Of a stretch of DNA of 64,000 nucleotides, positions 12,156 through 25,842 are shown one piece after another. The DNA comes from Lasiodiplodia sp. COLG20 (Eukaryota; Ascomycota; Dothideomycetes; Botryosphaeriales; Botryosphaeriaceae): positions 4,836,001-4,900,000 of the forward strand of contig VNWV01000001.1 in the NCBI GenBank assembly GCA_009801085.1, in the 5' to 3' direction. The first letter of the stretch is position 1. Each line of letters opens with the position of its first letter. The notes under the pieces are model-generated. The model made no database searches. It was not told the DNA's origin and saw nothing but the letters and a program-made list of their open reading frames with translations. The translations under genes were made by a program, and so were the position numbers.

Positions 12156-13394
12156 TCAAGCCTTCGTCAACTGCTCCCCCACACCCTCCGGCCTGACCTG
12201 CTCCTTCTCGCGATAATCGACTCCCAACCAGAGCAGATCGGGGCGGCTGTAGTGGCCGTGCACGTCGAGCATAGCCTTGACCTTGAGGATCTCGGACATG
12301 TCGCAGTCGGCGACGACCAACCCTTCTTCTTCCTCGCCCAGGTCGGCCGTCAGCTTGCGGCCGTCGGGGGCGATGACGGCCGCGCACCCGCCGCCGCCGA
12401 TGTGGTACAGCTGCCCGTCGCCCAGCCGCATGCGCTCGACGCCGGCCTTGGTGAAGAAGGACGACGCGAGCACGACGAAGCAGTTGCCTTCGATTGCGTG
12501 CGTGGTCGAGAGGTTGTGGGCGCCTGGGAATTTGAGTACGTGGGTTAGCATCTCGGGGTTCTGGGGGAGGGGAGAGCAAAGAGGTGAGGCTGGAGAGATT
12601 GGGGGAGTCAGGGTGCGTACATACCTTCGCGGCACTGCGACCATAGGGCTGAGCCCTCGGGGAAGGAGCTGTAGTAGTTCATAGGTGGCCAAGCGGCCAC
12701 GTGGACTTCCTCGCCTTGAGAGTACGTGTGGTAGCGGAGCAGCGGCTGCGAATGCTCCCAGCAGGAGAGGGCGCCGACCTTGCCTGTGAAACATTAGCCG
12801 ATTGCAACTTCAAAATCTGTGAGATAAGTGGAATATCCTTTGATCAAACACTTACCAATGCCGGGCTCGTATGCTACATTTAGCAGGGAAGCACCACTGC
12901 CATCGCCGTAGATAGTGCGCTCAGCATGCGTCGGCTTGATCTTGCGCCTGTGCATCTTGATCTTTCCATCCTTTCCAATGAACGACTGTGCCAAATACAA
13001 CGAGTGATTGTCATTTTCCGAGTATCCGAGGGAGACGGCAATCTTGTGCTTCGCCGCACAGGCACAGATTTTGTCCATCTCTGGACCATCGCGGCGCAGA
13101 GAGTTTCGCATGTATTCCTGCACCATCTCGAAATCAATGGGTCGTTGCCTGCACGGTAGAGGATTTTAATTAGCCCACATGGTAAGACAATATGCTCTTC
13201 GGGTTTCTGGTAACGTACCAAATCCATCCGGGGTAATTCGGAATCCAAACCTCTGGGAATGCGATCAGATCACACCCTTTGGCGGAAGCCTCTTCAATCA
13301 GCTTGCATGTCTTAGCAACAGCGCCCTGAAGGTCGAAGTAACAGCACTCGGCCTGTACTGCGGCCACGCGAACGAAGTTTGAGTGCTCAGACAT
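12156..13394 (-). CDS. Nitrilase (arylacetonitrilase-like)
   Basis: It should hydrolyse organic nitriles to carboxylic acid and ammonia in the cytosol. Exons 13219-13394, 12856-13148 and 12625-12783 join in phase, and a last exon begins near 12560-12590. All three catalytic residues are visible: Glu in AFPEVWIPNYPGW, Lys in HRRKIKPTHAERTIYGDG, and Cys in GALSCWEHSQPLL. The motifs YHTYSQGEEVHVAAWPP and AIEGNCFVVLAS are typical of fungal arylacetonitrilases rather than cyanide hydratases. Length is about 344 aa, normal for the family. The last splice junction is a problem: the only acceptor that keeps frame gives an intron of about 35 nt, so there may be a frameshift or an unusual mini-intron. 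It is flanked by an MFS transporter and an OYE on the same strand. Confidence 0.88.
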
Positions 13395-14014
13395 TTCGGT
13401 AACCAGGTCGGAATGATAGGTGCTGCTTGAGGGAGTCCGTTCGAGCTCACCAGGCCGATCCCGATGCTCTTAACTTATAGTTGCTATCATTTGCGACATG
13501 AAGCTCATTATTCAGCCGCTGCCTCTATGGAAGCGATAAGAAGAAAATCTCAGCGGGGGATTTGGGGCAGTTTCGGAAGATTCTTATCAATCCGGAGCAG
13601 AATGGTTGAGATCACCGAATTCTCAATCACAATTCATCAGTCGCAATTACTTGACCTGATTAGCAATCTTCAGCTCTCTAGCAGGCTGCTATCAATCTTT
13701 TAGATGTGGATGCGAGTATCTATCGGCCCTATCTTCGATGTGTACCCTACCTGATGTGTCGAGTTGGGGTAGCTTGAGCCAGTGACGTATGCTGGTGCTT
13801 TCCACCCATCCCACATCTCAAGGCTGGGCAATGGCAAACTGTACCCGACTACATTGGAAGATACTTGTATCTTCTTTGCGGTAAAGAAAATTCCCGCCCA
13901 CGAGCACATTACCCTAAGAAGTAGTCACAACTGAAAAAGCCAGACAAAGAAGATGCGGATAGTCAAACACTAGCTCGGGATTTGACGCAGTTTTGAGTTG
14001 ATGGACTAATCACA
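13395..14014. other. Intergenic, nitrilase promoter
   Basis: No gene is seen. This lies between the nitrilase start and the OYE stop and should hold the nitrilase promoter. It is fairly AT-rich around 13480-13700. Confidence 0.4.
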
Positions 14015-15430
<1,416 letters not shown>

Positions 15431-16273
15431 TGAAGCAAAATAGCCTCGGTACTTGCACTGATGGATTGAAGAGCTTAATCGCAGCTTTCTGAGGATATTG
15501 TTGGGTGGTCGGTGGTGTAGTGTCATATTACTAATTGAGATAGAGTGCTGGACTCTGCAGTTTCGCATGTCTTCGTAAGGATTGGTCCAGCTTGAGTGGT
15601 GCGCAAGGAGTGGGTCTGATGGTCTGAATTCCCGAATTATGAACATCAAATTCTATCATTCACATCACCTCCTAAACCCTATATGCTCTTGCTCGTTATT
15701 TAACTGCTTAGATTCCACGAGTTCGTTTCATGAAAGCACAAAGATTGGCACTCTACCCAGTTCACAAACATTTCTATTTTCCGGACTTGATACTTGCAGA
15801 TAAAATGAAGAACTGGGTTTGGAGAGAAAGGCCGTACTTCGGAGTCATTCCAACCAGTAGCTCCCAATTCCTTTGGCTGTGGCGTTGGGGTAGACAAGCA
15901 TTGGAGTAGTTGGCTTGGGGTAAGTGGGGTAGTTTGGATACGCCGGCCGCTAGCAATTAGGCTCCCGGCGAAATTGTGTTCACTAAACGCGGGACGATAG
16001 AATGAAAGCAATAATCAGCTGCTGCAATGAAAAGAACGTGAATGCTGGTTAGGGGTGGATATAAAAGACACTAGCAGAGGATTCATTGTCTTCCACGGAG
16101 CATGATTCGGCTGTTCATTTTGTCGATATGGAAGTCTGAGCGGTTTTGTAGTGTAGATAAGGACGCCGCTGATGATGTAATAAGTAGGAATTTGTAATGG
16201 CGAGGAGCTTTCACCTCGTGAAACGAAATCATGCCGCACAACTGCCTCTCAACCATCGTGCTACATAGGTGAA
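15431..16273. promoter_or_regulatory. Divergent promoter region, OYE and C2H2 regulator
   Basis: The OYE gene runs left and the transcription-factor gene runs right from this stretch. Such head-to-head placement of a regulator and an enzyme is common in fungal pathway clusters. The AT-rich block near 15640-15720 is a likely core-promoter area. No specific operator could be identified. Confidence 0.5.
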
Positions 16274-18810
16274 ATGATCACTCGCAACCGCGCCGGACGC
16301 CCTCTTACTTGTACGACTTGCAATCGCACATTTGCAAGAGCCGAGCATCTTCAAAGACACACTCGAACCCGTGAGTTCTCCTCTGAGCGAGGGCAGCCAG
16401 AATTGACATGGGCCACATGTAGACACTAAGGAGAAGCCGTTTGAATGTTTGTGTGGGGTAGCTTTCTCCCGGCAGGACCTCCTCACAAGGCACGAGCGTT
16501 TATCACATGGGGGCACAACTCGAGTGTCGGATGAGAGAGGCGCACAACTTCGACTTTCTACTCCACGCGCGTCGCCGAATCGCCGGCAAGGCATCGACGC
16601 CGGGGCCTCGGTGGAGCAGCAGCAGCCGCCTGCTGTCTCCTTTCAGCCCCAGGCAAATCAAGCATCACGACGCTTCCCCAATCATGTCTCAGACAACCAC
16701 TCCACAATCCAACCCTGGGATTTAGGTGGCAATGGTTCGTTTTCTTGCTATTCAGGGGAGTGATAATCCTTGCTGATGCGCAAAAGCTGTTGAATCCCCC
16801 GATACATACGGAGACGTGGCGCTGGAATTCTCTCGGTTTCTGAACACTGCCGGTTTGGATTTCGACCTTGATTTGTTTCCCTACAGCGGACAAGATTTCC
16901 TTTCGGTTCCACCACAGAGCCCGTCAGAATGCGAGTACGCTGGTCTGGTTCCCGATGGAACCGTAGGTGAAGGTAACTGTGCCTGTGTAGCACGCAGCCG
17001 TGCGCTAATTGCAAGTCAACAACAGACGACTTCCACGAACTGAAGCCTCTCCACGTGACGTGGCGGATCAACGAGCAACAACGCGCCTCGTACCTCGACC
17101 AGCTCTCGGCATTCAGCGGGGTGCTACCAAGTACCTTCGTGCTGCCTTCCAGGCTTTCAATGGCACGCTATGTCGCCGGCTTTGTTGACGGGCTCAGTCA
17201 TCACTTTCCCTTCATCCACATGCTGACCTTTAGCATCACCGCCATCCCGGACGCGCCTGAGCTCGTGCTCGCCCTGATGGCCGTCGGCGCGCAGTACCGC
17301 TACGAGCGGCGATCCGCAACAGCCCTCTACCACGCCGCGCGCGCCATCATCACCGAGCGCATCCGCCGCCGCGAGCTGCCGGACCCGCACGCCGCCGCCT
17401 TCCACCACGAAAGGCTCCCCCGCATGCCGCCGAACCTCCTAGCAACTACCCGCGCCATCCTGCTCCTCGCCAAGTTCGCCGCGTGGCAGGCCTCTCCCGC
17501 ACTCATCCGCGAATCGCTCTCCTACCGCGCGCTGCTCGCCCACAGCGTCCGCCGCGCCGGCCTGTCCGAATCTGATGACGATGACGACGACGACAACGAA
17601 GGGCAGATGCAGGATGACAACGCCTGGCTCCGCTGGGCACGTGCCGAGACCGACCGCCGCACCAAGCTCTGCGTCTTCTGCTTCCTGAACCTGCAGGAGC
17701 TGGCGTTCGGGCTCGAGCAGCCAGTGTTACTCGCCAACGAGATCGGCGACATCCGCCTCCCATCCTCCTGCCGCGAGTGGCTCGCCGAGGGCCAGGCCGA
17801 CTGGCTGCAGGCGCGGATGGCAGGGCCCGCGCCCGTCGGCTTCCGGCACGCGCTGGCATGCGTGCTTGTAGGACCGCGCCGCGAAGGGGAAGAAGCAGCC
17901 GGCGGGCTTGACGAAGACGTGCCCGTCACCTCGCCCTTCGGCAACTTCATCCTCGTGCACGCACTGCTCCAACGCATCTCCCTCGCGCGACAGCTAGCCC
18001 TCCCCACAAAACCATCCCCGCTGCGGCCCGCCGACGTCGACGAGCTCGACGCCGCCTTCGACCGGTGGCGGCAGGAATGGCAGCGCGCGCCCGAATCCGT
18101 CCTCGACGTGCGCCGCTCCAAAGACTCGCTAGCCTTCGCGTCGACAGCGCTGTTCGGCCTCGCCCACGTGCGCCTCGTCTTCTCGCTACAGGCATCTCCC
18201 GCCGCCGCATCCGTCTACGCGCGCTTCCAGGCGTGCGACGCGCAGGGCGCAGCGGAAGCGGCGCTGGCGGCCGCGCCGCCGCCGCGGAGGGGGGGCCCGC
18301 ATGTGCTGAAGGCGCTGCTGCACGCGGTGCATGCGCTGAATATTCCGGTGCAGTTGGGGGTGGATTATTTGGCAAGGTGCCAGGCGTTTTTCTGGAGCGT
18401 GCAGCATGTGTTTTGTAGCTTTGAGTGCGCGGTTTTCTTGAGTAGGTGGTTGTTTGTGTTGGCGGAGGAGGGGGAGGAGTTGGATGTGCGGCCGCTTTCG
18501 GGTGAGTGGTTTCCTGTTGTGTTATGGCGGACGTTGTTGGCGTAGCTGATGGACCATTCATTGTTCAGAGATGGAGAAGGAGATCAGCTCGTGGATTTCG
18601 AGGGTGGTGCAGGAAGCGGGAGACTCTTTGGATGAGGAGGCTGCGCTCAGCTTTGACAAGTGCGCAACGCAGGGAGAGCGCTTTCGCGTGCTTGGTGTCG
18701 CTGTTGCGAGGCTTTGGGCGCGGCAGTTTAGAAACTCTAACACGGCGTGGCCGATGATGAAGCTGGTCGGGGAAGCACTGGAACGGTATGCTGCTCTGCT
18801 TATCTCGTGA
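16274..18810 (+). CDS. C2H2 zinc-finger transcription factor with fungal-specific TF domain
   Basis: This is a probable nuclear DNA-binding regulator. Five exons join in phase: 16274-16370, 16423-16734, 16787-16972, 17026-18501 and 18569-18810, giving 770 aa. Two adjacent C2H2 fingers sit at the very N-terminus: CTTCNRTFARAEHLQRHTRTH, split by intron 1 in the middle of the linker, then FECLCGVAFSRQDLLTRHERLSH. A Gln/Pro-rich spacer follows, then the middle-homology region of fungal regulators (FVDGLSHHFPFIHMLTF, LVLALMAVGAQYRYERR, LYHAARAII). An acidic run ESDDDDDDDNEG sits inside it. Its divergent position next to the OYE, nitrilase and MFS genes suggests it is the local pathway regulator. 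Confidence 0.9.
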
Positions 18811-20296
18811 TAGAGTGAGGAGGAATGCAATAGACACGGAATGGGATGTCGTTCTAAGTTATTATCCTTAATGCCGATCCATAATATTAGATATAAAGAG
18901 AGAAAAACACGCACATATAATACAGCTAAAAAGAAAGGCTAACTAGCCTATATACCTAGCTAGATAAACTTAACTATCTATCTAAGCCTACATTAAAAAA
19001 AAATTGTGACTAGCTTTTTACGCCTCTCCGTGGGAGCAATCGTCCTTTTAAGCCCCTCTCGAGACCGTACGTCAGCTCCCGCCGGACTTGCAACTAGTCT
19101 TTGAAATACTGTAAGTTAGTTTTCGGAAATGCAGTCCAGTTCCAGGTGGGTGGTTCGAACGTGGGGCCTTCTGCTGTCCAAATCCGGGGTCGGGGGGTCC
19201 TGGGTCCTGGGTCCTGGCATGCATGATCTTGAGTTGAGATAACTCTGCCAGAGGTACATGGCTTTTTGGATGGGGAAAAATCTACCGCTTGGAATTATAA
19301 GCACAGGCTTCTGCCGCTTCGTACAAACTGCCTGGCGATGTCTGACTGTTCGCATGTGACGTATGCGATTCCACGACGACAAATGACAAGGCCCGTACAC
19401 TTCACTTCGCTACCTAGGTGAACGCAACGAATAGCGAATATTGCGCAGAGATAGTCACGAAACGAACTAATGATGTAACGGCACACAAAAGTCTTTGAAG
19501 TCGCGGACTCGCGCAAAGAAGCTGTTTACGGCGGGTCACGCTGTTGCTTGACAATACTAAACTCACTTCGGAAGAGAAGTAGAACGAGGAACGCGCCACT
19601 TGATGTGCAGAGCAACCATCCGACAGAGAGACAAGCCGTGACGGCGCCTTCTCGCCGATTCGCATAGCAACGATCCGTGGTGTCATGAGCCCAGTGACCA
19701 GGCATGAAGGTGTTGATACGACGCCCAAGTCCGGCAGCTACAAGCAGTCATGGCAGAGCTTGATGCTGCGAACCGAATACGTACATCTAGACAGGTATGG
19801 CGAAGTTAGTAGACTATGTACATGGCGTATGGAGGTGAGCCCATGTGAGATACTCGACGTCCAAGACAGGTGAGCGGGTCTCTGAGATTGGAGCTCCACC
19901 AGCTGAGTGTTCAGTTCTCACAACTCCCGCGCGTGGGAATTCTACAGACCTAGTCACTCTTCCAGAAGCGTCCATAGTCCCAACATTGGGACCGCGGACG
20001 GGTTCGTTTTGTGATATGGTCGGCGTTGGTCGGGATGACAACCACTTTAGCTGCCGCCTTTACGTCGCCCGTGCGCACCGCGCCTATGTAAATCGCCCTT
20101 CCCTTTCATCCTCACCTCGCTCCACCTTTCCAACTTCCTTTTCCAACCCTTCTCTTGTACAACCCTGTCGTTTCCTCCTTGCTCACATACTGCGCCTCGC
20201 AACAACGGTCGCCGCTTTGCGCCGGACACCGCAAACTCTGTGCGCATACACCAGTCTTGCCGGAATCCGCCCACCGCGTCGCGTAGAGCCTCCGCA
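18811..20296. other. Intergenic with TpA-rich tract and repeat remnant
   Basis: From about 18850 to 19015 the sequence is AT-rich and full of TAGCTA/CTATCT steps, which looks like RIP-altered repeat DNA. The gypsy-like fragment at 19130-19270 follows. The right half, 20050-20290, is pyrimidine-rich and is probably the promoter and leader of the gene at 20297. Confidence 0.5.
19130..19270 (-). repeat. Dispersed repeat copy B (inverted relative to copy A)
   Basis: Read on the minus strand, this matches 8987-9110. The core from TACCTCTGGC through GCATGCCAGGACCC is almost identical, and the following 70 bases are diverged but alignable up to the CACCTGGAACTGG end. It is probably the 3' end of another copy of the gypsy-like element. 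No integrase remains could be seen beside it. Confidence 0.8.
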
Positions 20297-22922
20297 ATGT
20301 CTGGCTTGCGCGACTCAGCTGGCGCCGCGCCAGATCCACCTGGAGAGCAGGTATTTGCTTCACCGTTTCTGTCCATTCGACGACATGTTGCTTATCCTTT
20401 TCTATCAGCAGACTCCTGCCGATGCCACCTCTGCTCAGCGCTGTTCCGATGTTCACGAAGACCAGATCATGTGCAATTGGGGAAGGAAGCCCATCGACTG
20501 TATTCCTTCATTGTACCGCCCGGTTGAGCCTATGTCGGATGGCTTCATCCGCAAGCTATCGGAGATTTCCCTCATCGCTCCTGGCAAGAAGGGTCTTGAT
20601 GCCGCCAGGGAGCTTATCAGGTCTGACTTCGATAAACGCTGCTCCGGTTCGGCCATCTCTTTCGTTAAAGGAATCCAGGAAGACAGTCTTCGGGACACGT
20701 TGGTTAAGGTTCATCAGAAGCTTGCCGCTGCTGGAGAGATTGGCAAGGCGCGTCTGCAGAACAATACGTTCCTACGCTCGCATGGTTTCCAGACGAATGA
20801 CCCGTTCGATTGGCCCTATGACACTGTGATGGCTCTCTGGGCTCTTCTCAAGTCGACTGGAGGATCTGCCTCAAAGACATGCGCTGCAGGCCGTTTCCTC
20901 GAGCGTCACTTCTTTGCGCGGGTCAATATGGATTCCAAAAGCCCAAAGCTCATCATCGCTGCGGATGTGCAGCAGGCCATCGATGAATTCACGAACTCCT
21001 CCGGCCCTGATGGCACACCTACGCGTGGCTATTCCGTTCGTAAGTGCTACCCTCCTTCTTTCAATTTTACAAGTAGCGCTGATATGGTCATACAAGCGGA
21101 CATTGGCATTGGTGCGCCGCAGCAGGACAGCGGTCTTTGCATTACTGGATCCATTTTCCATCCTTGCCTTCCTCCCCTTGATGTCCTTCTATCCATTGCG
21201 AAGACCTTCTACAATGCGCGGAAGCAGCGTGGAGCTGCATATGGGGCTGGAGATGGCCCGACCATCATGTCGCGGGAGGTCGCCTTGAAAGGCATATACA
21301 ACGATAACAAGGATTCCGAGGGCCTTGGAACTTTCCTAAGACACGATTCACGCAACTACTCGTACAAGAATCTACGTTCTAACGAGGAAGCTATCGTGGC
21401 TCTCGAGAAGAAGTTCGGCGAGCCTTTTTGCGAAATCTTCTCTTGTCCAGACATCCAGGCTGACCAAGCGTTGCGGACAACCCACGGGATTCTCTCTGAG
21501 TTACATACAATTGCTCAGACACACCACATCGACAACTCTCGGAAGCTTCGGGCCATCATAACTGAGTACTTCCAAAAGTGCGTTGGTGAGGGGAAGCCTC
21601 ACATCTTGACCTCAGCCGGACTTCAGCAGCTTGCCACCGAATTGGCCAAGGCATCCGCTCCAGACGATGACGGCAGAAAGTACAAGGGCTGGACTTCTCT
21701 CGGTGGTACCGATGCGCCAATTACCCCTACAGCCCAGCCTGCTAAGCAGACCCGTCGTCGCCTTCGCATGAGCTCACCATCGGGCTCCAGCCAGCAGCCA
21801 GACCCCAAGAAATTCAAGCCAGGCTTGACCACCGCCGGTCGCGTGGCGTACGTAGCCAAGATGATCCCCGATGCCTCGCTTCGCTCAGCCGGCTCTGCTT
21901 CGCGCCGCGCCAGCACGACGACCATGACCGACCTCGCCGAGAGCGTCGCCGAGAGCACCGAAGGCCAAACCCATGTTACCAACCACATCACGGAGCCGAC
22001 CAACGCGGCCACTCCGACTCCAGCCTCGCGCACTGGTCGACCCTGGTCCAACATCGTAGTCATCCCCGGCAGCTCGCTCGTGCCGGCCGAGGAGAGGCTT
22101 CGAGATATATCCGGCGCCGATAATGACAAGAATGCCGCTGACACTTCTGCATCTGAGAAAGCTGTCATCCACGTCAGCCAGGATACCCCCGTCGAGGATG
22201 TGGTCAAGGACACTGCGACAGCCGGCAGCAACGACAAGAACGCAGGCAAGGAGCTTGCTAAGCAGCAGCCGAGTTCTCAAGTCAACCCGCGCTACAATGG
22301 CGCCGATACCTTTATTACTAAGGACATGACAGACGTGGATCGCGACTCTGCTGACATGGCCGAGCTGCGCTCGCTCCTACACAAGGCGACAGAAAAAGTG
22401 GAGGCACTTTCGCTCAGCGGCGTGTACCGTCGCTTTCAGGAACTTAGCCAAAAGTACATCCAGTCCGAGGCTAAGGTTGACTTGATCACGACCGTTTGCG
22501 AAGAGATGAAAGCCAAGATTGACATCACTGAAGCCGAAAACGCTGATCTGAAGCGACAAGCTCAAGAGGCTAGGAACATGGCTGATTCTAAGCGTGACAT
22601 CATTCGGGATGAGGTCGCTGGTCTAAAGCAGGAGCTTCAGCAAGCAAAGAAAAAGGCTGAGGCAGAATGTGCTGTCGCTCAAGCCGAGAACACAGCTTTG
22701 AAGAAGAGGTTGGAGCAAGCAGAGGAGAAATCCAAGAGCGCCGATGAAAGTCACAAGGCCCAACACGATGCACTCGAGGAACAGCTTCAGGCGGCCATGA
22801 AAGAGGCCGAGAGCGCTCGTGGTAGGGCCTATGAGGTCGAGAAGAAGCTCAAGAAGAAGAATAAGGAATGGGAAGAATTTGCCGGAAAACTTGAAAGCAT
22901 GTCGAAGTCTCTGAGGGCTTAA
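20297..22922 (+). CDS. Unrecognised coiled-coil protein, long paralogue 2
   Basis: No family is recognised. Exons are 20297-20350 (ending ...PPGEQ), 20409-21039 and 21097-22922, giving 836 aa. The second intron (57 nt, GTAAGT donor, GCTGAT branch) keeps frame, so it may be retained in some transcripts. It parallels the gene at 3304 from end to end: WGRKPIDCIPSLYRP, LIAPGKKGLDAARELI, RNYSYKN, CPDIQADQA, KYKGWTSLGG, then a linker with TRRRLR and PKKFKP clusters and RVAYVAKM. A long C-terminal coiled coil of about 150 residues rich in Lys, Glu, Ala and Gln follows. It is more elongated in the linker and coil than paralogue 1. There is no secretion or membrane signal. A nuclear or cytoskeletal scaffold role is possible but is a guess. 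Confidence 0.8.
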
Positions 22923-23313
22923 ATGCTTGGAACATTTCTTGTGGGGAAAAGGCTATGATTACATGGAGAAGTGTGCGGAATATTGAGTGGAGAATCCCAT
23001 GATTTTGCTTTCTTGCAGGCAGAACTTCTCTCAAAGAGCTAATAATGTAGCAATCATGATGGCCGGTTTCTTTCTGTTTAGCAATTTTCAAGTTTGCCGA
23101 CTTGTACGTAGAAAATACGGGACTATGTCCCTTTGAATTTCTTCTTGATGCTCCGCAAAGGTTCCCCGACACAGACAGCCCGTGTATTCTAGAACTTGTT
23201 GCATGCTCGCTTGACCGATCCTCCTGGCCGCCATTGTTCAAGTCTACATGCCCTAAAGCTTACTTGGTAAGATTCTGCAGCTCGATCGACGTTTTTCAGC
23301 CGTTTCCCGGAAG
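22923..23313. other. Short intergenic stretch between convergent genes
   Basis: This holds the converging 3' ends of the long paralogue and the FAD oxidase. No gene is seen. Confidence 0.4.
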
Positions 23314-25333
23314 TCAGTTTCGGCAGAGCCTCCCGTCCTCTTTCTCCGACCACAGTTCACTTCCGACGCACTTCTCGCACCACAAAAGAGTAGAAGGATC
23401 ATACTTCTTTTTGATAGCGCTCAGCTCCTCGTAGTTGGGTCCATACAGCGACCGCTGCCAGTCGGGCTCGTCCTCGTCCGCCTTGGAAGTGTTAGCTTTG
23501 CTGCTGGCTGGGCGGTTCGGGATTGGCATCACATACCTCGTTCCAGTAAGCACCGGATTCTGGAGCCAGTTGACGAAGCGCGTTTCCGCGGTTATTGGTC
23601 ATGTCGTCTTGTGCCTCTTGCGCCTTCTCCTGAGGCAAACTGTCGTCCCAACTGTTCGATACGATGAAGTGTACGACGGTATCTCTCCAGGCAGGGTTCA
23701 GAGAGCTGTTAACCGCCACAGGCGATGCAACCATTGACCCAGAAAGGCCAAAGTTCGACACACCGCCCTATGATACGTTAGCAACATTAGCGGCTTTCAA
23801 TTTCCAGACGACTGACCTTCTCCGGCGCATTCCTCGGCCCCGTGTATTCCAGCACCTCCGCCAGCAAATCCACATCCTCCGTCAACGCGCTCCTCGTCAA
23901 GAGCCTCGAAGTTCTCGCGCCGCCACCCCCACCAGCAGACCCAATACTCGGCACCGTCTCGTAAAACTCCGACCACTTCGCAAAGTGCCGATAAACCACC
24001 TCCACATCAACCAGACCCTCCACCTCCGCCCTCTCCAGCACCTCCCCAACCGACCCCTCCCACGCACTCTGCGCAGTCCCGTTCGGGGCGCTGTGCAGAA
24101 ACAACGTCCCGGTCAACGTAACACCACCTACCTCCCCCGCCTGAGGCCCGTTGATGATGTAGTACCCTTCCACACCCTTGTCCTTCAGCGCCGGCAGCCG
24201 CGCATGCCACTCCGCCACGACGCGCCACCACTCCCTCCTACTCGTCCCGTTTTTCTGGTTCACGACGAACGCAATCGTATTCGTGCTCGGCATCGCGTAC
24301 GCCTTCATCGTCACATCAACCACAACGCCGTACGTCCCGCCACCACCACCACGCAGCGCCCAGAAGAGGTCCTGGTTCTGGCACTCGCTGGCAACCAGTA
24401 CATCCCCAGAAAGTGTCACAACGGTCGCCTGCACGATGTTGTCCGCGCCCATGCCGTGCGTCCCCGTGAAGAAGCCGTGGCCGCCGCCCGACGACCACCC
24501 GACGACGCCGACGTCGTCGCTCGTGCCGGTTACCATTATGGCGTCGTGCGCGGTGGCGAGGGCGGCGACGTCGCGGCCTTGGGAGCCGGCGCCGATGGTG
24601 GCGGCCATGTGTAGGTTGTTGGGGCGGCAGCCGGCGGGGGTGAAGGACGGGTGGAAGGTGGCGGTTTTCATGTTGTGGGTCCAGATGGAGAGGGAGGCGT
24701 AGGCGACGGCGCTGTGGGTGGCACATAAGACGGTTAGAGAGATAGTCGGTGGGGCTTTTGTTTCATGGGGGCGTGGCATACCGCATGGAGCTGTGCCCGG
24801 TGTTCTTAACGTTGAGCCTGAGGCCGTGCTCCGTCGCGAACCTGACCGCGGCCTGCACGTGGGCGGCCTCGGTCGCGTTGACGACGTACGGCGGGTACTT
24901 GCCCATGTGGCAGCCGCGGCTGCCCGCCGCGGCGTCGCCGTAGAGGTTGGTCCCGTTGGCGTAGATGGGGTTGCAGCTGTTGTTCGCGTAGCTAGGGCTC
25001 GGGATGCTAGTCGGGTCGTCCGAGTGGAATTCGGACGTCTGCCATTCGGGGATGAGGGCGTCGCAGGCGGCGCGGTCATAGTCTGGCTCGGAGGGGTAGC
25101 AGACGGAGGCCGGGAGCGTGGTGCGGATGAGGCGGCCGGAGAGGGTGGTGTTGAGGGCGGCCCAGTCGGAGTCGGTGGGCCAACATGGGTCGGATGGTGC
25201 CTGTTCGATGTTGTGAGAGATATGTCTTGTTTGGGTTGGACTCACCGCGTACACATTTGCAACTTTGTGCAGCTGCTGAAAGCGGTGAAAAGATGGAGAG
25301 GATCAAAAGTGACCGGATTTTGGCTGAAGCCAT
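23314..25333 (-). CDS. Secreted BBE-type FAD-linked oxidase
   Basis: This is a berberine-bridge-enzyme-like oxidoreductase that binds FAD through a PCMH-type domain. Substrates in fungi are diverse and cannot be read here. Five exons join in phase: 25253-25333, 24782-25200, 23817-24711, 23537-23767 and 23314-23481, giving 597 aa. The N-terminus is a signal peptide (MASAKIRSLLILSIFSPLSA). CKC|APSDPCWP follows, with intron 1 using a GTACGC donor. Motifs are NVKNTGHSS (a likely flavin-attachment His by family analogy), GAGSQGRDV, the WALRGGGGGTYGVV motif, and the C-terminal BBE domain with AYWNE...DWQRSLYG and IKKKYDPSTLLW. A TATA box lies about 80 bp upstream of the start. Confidence 0.9.
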
Positions 25334-25410
25334 CGCGTTTCGAAATGCGAATGCGTTGAAGAAGAAATTGAAGCTGGGTCGTGAAGTATTGATGGTGACC
25401 AGAGGCACTC

Positions 25411-25422
25411 TATTTATATATT
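25411..25422 (-). promoter_or_regulatory. TATA box of the secreted FAD oxidase
   Basis: TATATAAATA on the minus strand, about 80 bp before the start codon at 25333. The position suits a short-leader gene and supports this ATG over in-frame starts further upstream. Confidence 0.6.
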
Positions 25423-25842
25423 TAGCAAGACAAGCGGTAGGCAACAGAGACCTGGAACGGAAGGACAAGGGGGGCCTTGATGGGCAATCGGAAGACCCAG
25501 GCATCGTATTGCGTTAGTAGGATCTTCAAAGAAAGTCCTCGGATACGAAAGCGGATTTTCTTAGTTGGTTACTTGGTTTCTGCTTCGTTTGCTGGCGGGT
25601 ACGAAGGTACTGTACGAATACGCATTTTACGTATTCTTAAATCGACCTCTTACAACATACGAATAGCTACCACCAAGATATTTGTTTTCACAGATGGTAA
25701 GATGAGAATTGTGTAAGGAAATCGTATTGATGAGAAAGAGCTATGCTCGTTATCAATGGTGGATCAGCTACAGCCCCGGCTGTTCGTTATTCTGGAAGGA
25801 TGACTTTTCCATGATCCACACCAAGAGCGCGCGGTCTGTGAT
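25423..25842. other. Intergenic, no gene seen
   Basis: This is the upstream region of the FAD oxidase and the 3' flank of C1. It is AT-rich around 25560-25740. Confidence 0.4.

Noticed and set aside
12252..12684. Plus-strand frames opposite the nitrilase
   Set aside because: Antisense shadows of a conserved enzyme gene.
17503..18561. Several long minus-strand frames opposite the transcription factor
   Set aside because: High-GC antisense frames with Arg/Pro/Ala-rich composition. The plus-strand TF model explains the region.
19845..20296. In-frame extension of the long paralogue 2 frame upstream of 20297
   Set aside because: The intron at 20351-20408 and the matching first exon in paralogue 1 show the start is the ATG at 20297. 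The upstream frame is open by chance.
23664..24614. Long plus-strand frame of 316 codons rich in Arg, His and Pro
   Set aside because: It is the antisense of the GC-rich third exon of the FAD oxidase.
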